DNA of 64,000 bases from assembly GCA_910575475.1 (NCBI GenBank), contig CAJTGD010000009.1:62001-126000 (forward strand), written 5' to 3'. The position numbers and the translations under genes were made by a program. This document shows positions 63,874 through 64,000 of this stretch, piece after piece. This stretch comes from Lachnospiraceae bacterium (GTDB taxonomy: Bacteria > Bacillota > Clostridia > Lachnospirales > Lachnospiraceae). The notes beneath the pieces were generated by a model, which was given only the letters and a program-made list of their open reading frames with translations, did not search any database and had not been told where the DNA came from. How positions within the stretch are numbered: the stretch's first letter is position 1; each line of letters opens with the position of its first letter.

Positions 63874-64000
63874 CTAATATATTTTTTTCAATCTCTGCAA
63901 CTCTTTTACTAATTCTGTTGCTTCTTTCAGTTCTTTTTCAAACCATCTGCTCATAGATATTTCCATTCTCATTTTTTCATCAAATCTATACCCGAGAATC
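63874..64000 (-). CDS. C-terminal end of an unidentified protein (cut by window edge)
   Basis: The last 41 codons of a minus-strand frame, ending with TAG at 63874. The sequence is a charged amphipathic helix (SRWFEKELKEATELVKELQR) with no diagnostic motif. It precedes the acyltransferase in the transcription direction with 53 bp between, so it is probably another gene of the polysaccharide cluster, perhaps a glycosyltransferase. Confidence 0.6.
   Translation of the reverse strand, partial: ILGYRFDEKMRMEISMSRWFEKELKEATELVKELQRLKKIY

Overview
The window looks like chromosomal DNA of a Clostridia member, most likely Lachnospiraceae. The evidence is the Firmicutes gene neighbourhoods (plsX-acpP-rnc-smc; hrcA-grpE-dnaK-dnaJ behind a CIRCE operator; comEC-holA; lepA-hemW; pgsA-cinA-rimO), purine-rich AGGAGG-type ribosome binding sites, a comEA/two-component/GerMN/comEC cluster, and a GGGtGRT protein next to a NifU-like scaffold. 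I cannot name the species from sequence alone. Most genes lie on the minus strand. No phage, insertion sequence or CRISPR array was seen.

Region 1 (1-11.1 kb): the 5' part of smc, then rnc, acpP and plsX; an ABC exporter (ATPase plus two ABC-2 permeases) divergent from a NarL-type two-component system, the layout of the LnrJK-LnrLMN antibiotic-resistance locus; and a GlgX/isoamylase debranching enzyme. Region 2 (11.1-22.9 kb): the heat-shock operon under a perfect CIRCE, a two-subunit chromate-type transporter, an M20 peptidase, hemW, lepA and holA. The sporulation genes gpr and spoIIP, often found between holA and lepA in relatives, are not there. Region 3 (23-35.2 kb): a comEA - response regulator - kinase - GerMN lipoprotein - comEC operon, a small DMT/YdcZ transporter, and the arginine genes argC, argJ, argB and argD with a GNAT gene between argC and argJ. 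Region 4 (35.4-48.6 kb): small regulators, a 1048-residue hybrid kinase with two receiver domains, two orphan proteins, the GGGtGRT/NifU-like pair behind a long hairpin leader, housekeeping genes (pgsA, cinA, rimO, rpoZ, gmk, yicC), tRNA-Pro(GGG) and an XRE regulator.

Region 5 (48.9-64 kb) is visibly more AT-rich and is a cell-surface polysaccharide locus. It has a secreted protein ending in a sortase-B-like SPKTG motif with no membrane anchor, a class B sortase and an LCP ligase. Upstream are manA, manC, gmd, an Fcl/ColC-type reductase and a ColD-type dehydratase (histidine in place of the PLP lysine), which together predict GDP-colitose rather than, or as well as, GDP-fucose. A GT11 transferase, a GT-B-like transferase, a Wzx flippase, two methyltransferases and an acyltransferase follow.

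The most striking signal is in the last 3 kb. Three consecutive genes, the two methyltransferases and the acyltransferase, each contain an uninterrupted G tract (10, 9 and 9 G on the coding strand) inside AT-rich coding sequence. In this sequence two of the genes are out of frame and would be restored by loss of exactly one G, while the third is in frame. This looks like slipped-strand phase variation of surface polysaccharide decoration. Such poly-G switches are well known in Campylobacter and Neisseria; I know of no description in this group of gut Firmicutes. Homopolymer sequencing error is the main alternative.
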